Below, one piece after another: positions 62,308-64,000 of a DNA stretch of 64,000 bases (the first letter of the stretch is position 1; each line of letters begins with the position of its first letter). Location of the stretch: the NCBI GenBank assembly GCA_020722575.1, contig DYKN01000001.1:1-64000 (forward strand). The letters are read 5' to 3'. The translations under genes were made by a program, and so were the position numbers. Source of the DNA: Rikenella microfusus (GTDB lineage: Bacteria > Bacteroidota > Bacteroidia > Bacteroidales > VadinHA17). The notes beneath the pieces were generated by a model. That model saw only the letters and a program-made list of their open reading frames with translations. It had not been told where the DNA came from and made no database searches.

Positions 62308-63966
62308 TTAATTTACGGTAATAATTATAGGTGCAAGATCCTGAGGTTTATTGTCAGGTCCCACAGCTTTGATATTTTCTATATAAAGTTTTTTACCTCT
62401 TGTAAGTCCGTTTAGAATTTGTTTCTGTTCCGCAGTAATTCTATTATTTTTACTATCGCGGTATACGTCAAATCCTTTTTCCACTGTGGATATACGGAAT
62501 TCAGTAATATTATATCTCAGGTCGAAATCGAATCCCTCAAGGTCGGCAAAGACAGCTTGCTGGGCAATAATGATATCTTTACTGAGGTTTGCATTGCCTG
62601 TAACGTTAGCAAATTTGGCAACTGGTTTGGGAATGGATTTGACTCTGAACTCCATTGGGGCAAAGGTTTGAATTTTGCCACTTATTTCAGCCGATACTAT
62701 AATCTGGGCATTTTGTCCAACAGTCTGGGGTCGCGCTTTCCAGTCGCCAGGGAAGTTTTCGCCCTTTGTATTTTTGACATGTCCTCTATCGATATTACCG
62801 TTTTTCATTGTGGCTCTTATTTTGTCGGAACCGACTCCAGGAACTGAAATGTCTATCGGGTTATCAATGCCTGCATAAAGAACGTTCATTGCGGTTGGTG
62901 AAATTACCACATTGGGTGCACCGACAGAGTAGGATTCTTTAAATGGGTAAGAGACCAGAGTGCCATCTGGAGCTTTCATGGTTATAAGGCCGCCCCATGT
63001 TTTCTGCCCCAGGCTTGAAGCCCTTACTTTATATACACCACGGCCTGCATCATCGATTGGAAGGGTGATATAGTTTCCAACCATCTCATATTTAACCGTA
63101 CCATCGGCATTAACAGTGGTTGTATAATCACCAACTGTTATTTGAGGTGTTTGTGTCGTGTCAACAGCAGTCAGAAATACCTCAGCCTCATAATCATTTC
63201 CTTGCATTACGTAAGTGGAAACAGGTTTGACAGTTGCAACCAGTTTATTAAATTTATACGATCTGGCTTCAATTTGTTCATAAAGAAAATTAAGCAGGTC
63301 AGTTTCTGCGTTTCTTACGTCAACCTGCATTTTTGAAAGGATGGTTATTACAGCTACCAGAGGCAGTGTCTGAAAGTTAAGGTTGACCCAGGGTTCTTTT
63401 TCACCGTCTTTATTTATGCCGTCGTCGGTATTGAAAATGTTTATGAGTGATTCTTCAATCGATTTATTTTTGCCCTCCAGCACTTCTCTTATCATATCAT
63501 CTCTGAAGTTAGAGATCATGTCTTTCAGATCATACCCTTTTCCGTTCTGATTTGCCCCAATGAGGATTTCTGAAGGGACATCTCTCTGATCGATTCTTTT
63601 AACTTCATCAATGATTATTTCTCTACCAACTACTGCTGGAGTGTCATCTCCTTCAGCGGTTTTGATGATTTCTATTTTCAGGTCCTGCAGGTAATCGAAC
63701 AATTCGTCAGAACGTTGTTTAACCATGTAGGCTTTGTCGCGTGCCGGGCCAGCTTTTACAGGGTTCTGGGCGGCTGCTCTGTCAAAAGTTTCATAAATTG
63801 TACTATTTTTTGCAGCATAGTTCTGAATTGTTTTTGTCAGACCTTTATCAACATTTTTAAATGCTTCTACGGCTTCTTTTGATACGTTCAGAGCGAGCAT
63901 AGCAGTAAGGACCAGGTACATCATACCGATCATTTTTTGCCGCGGAGAAAGCTTCTCATGAGCCAT
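62308..63966 (-). CDS. gldM: Gliding motility/T9SS protein GldM
   Basis: MAHEKLSPRQKMIGMMYLVLTAMLALNVSKEAVEAFKNVDKGL. Confidence 0.96.
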   Translation of the reverse strand: MAHEKLSPRQKMIGMMYLVLTAMLALNVSKEAVEAFKNVDKGLTKTIQNYAAKNSTIYETFDRAAAQNPVKAGPARDKAYMVKQRSDELFDYLQDLKIEIIKTAEGDDTPAVVGREIIIDEVKRIDQRDVPSEILIGANQNGKGYDLKDMISNFRDDMIREVLEGKNKSIEESLINIFNTDDGINKDGEKEPWVNLNFQTLPLVAVITILSKMQVDVRNAETDLLNFLYEQIEARSYKFNKLVATVKPVSTYVMQGNDYEAEVFLTAVDTTQTPQITVGDYTTTVNADGTVKYEMVGNYITLPIDDAGRGVYKVRASSLGQKTWGGLITMKAPDGTLVSYPFKESYSVGAPNVVISPTAMNVLYAGIDNPIDISVPGVGSDKIRATMKNGNIDRGHVKNTKGENFPGDWKARPQTVGQNAQIIVSAEISGKIQTFAPMEFRVKSIPKPVAKFANVTGNANLSKDIIIAQQAVFADLEGFDFDLRYNITEFRISTVEKGFDVYRDSKNNRITAEQKQILNGLTRGKKLYIENIKAVGPDNKPQDLAPIIITVN

Positions 63967-64000
63967 TTTGCTTCAGTTAAATGGTTAATTAATTCAAAAA

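Overview
64 kb from a Bacteroidetes (probably Bacteroidales-type) chromosome; the assignment rests on gldA/gldM/gldN, long-form ispG, DUF4296/DUF5723-like proteins and TTTG/TAnnTTTG-like promoters. About 1-8.8 kb is an accessory region. It holds transposase debris, a double-glycine-leader (bacteriocin-like) peptide with an ABC-type export/immunity set, two Cys-rich-tailed lipoproteins and a ~150 bp leader sequence present three times. About 8.8-64 kb is mostly core genome: a PqqD/HprK-like/S24-S26/ABC/nucleotidyltransferase operon, rnr, ispG, cysS, a SAM riboswitch with metY-metX-hom, metK, gldA, asnS, rpoN, rbfA, trpS, mlaEF, manC and gldMN. The most striking unexplained signal is the 1.8 kb non-coding interval between hom and a C39-peptidase ABC transporter (23.2-24.75 kb). 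It carries three diverged tandem copies of a ~270-nt element. Each has a promoter-like AT-rich box, a conserved GTCRATGTCTG 5' block, a branched fold supported by compensatory changes and a strong intrinsic terminator, so it looks like a family of three structured small RNA genes. The neighbouring PCAT-thioredoxin-membrane protein-HTH cluster could process the double-glycine peptide in trans. No tRNA, rRNA or CRISPR array was seen. All assignments come from reading the sequence; no database search was run.
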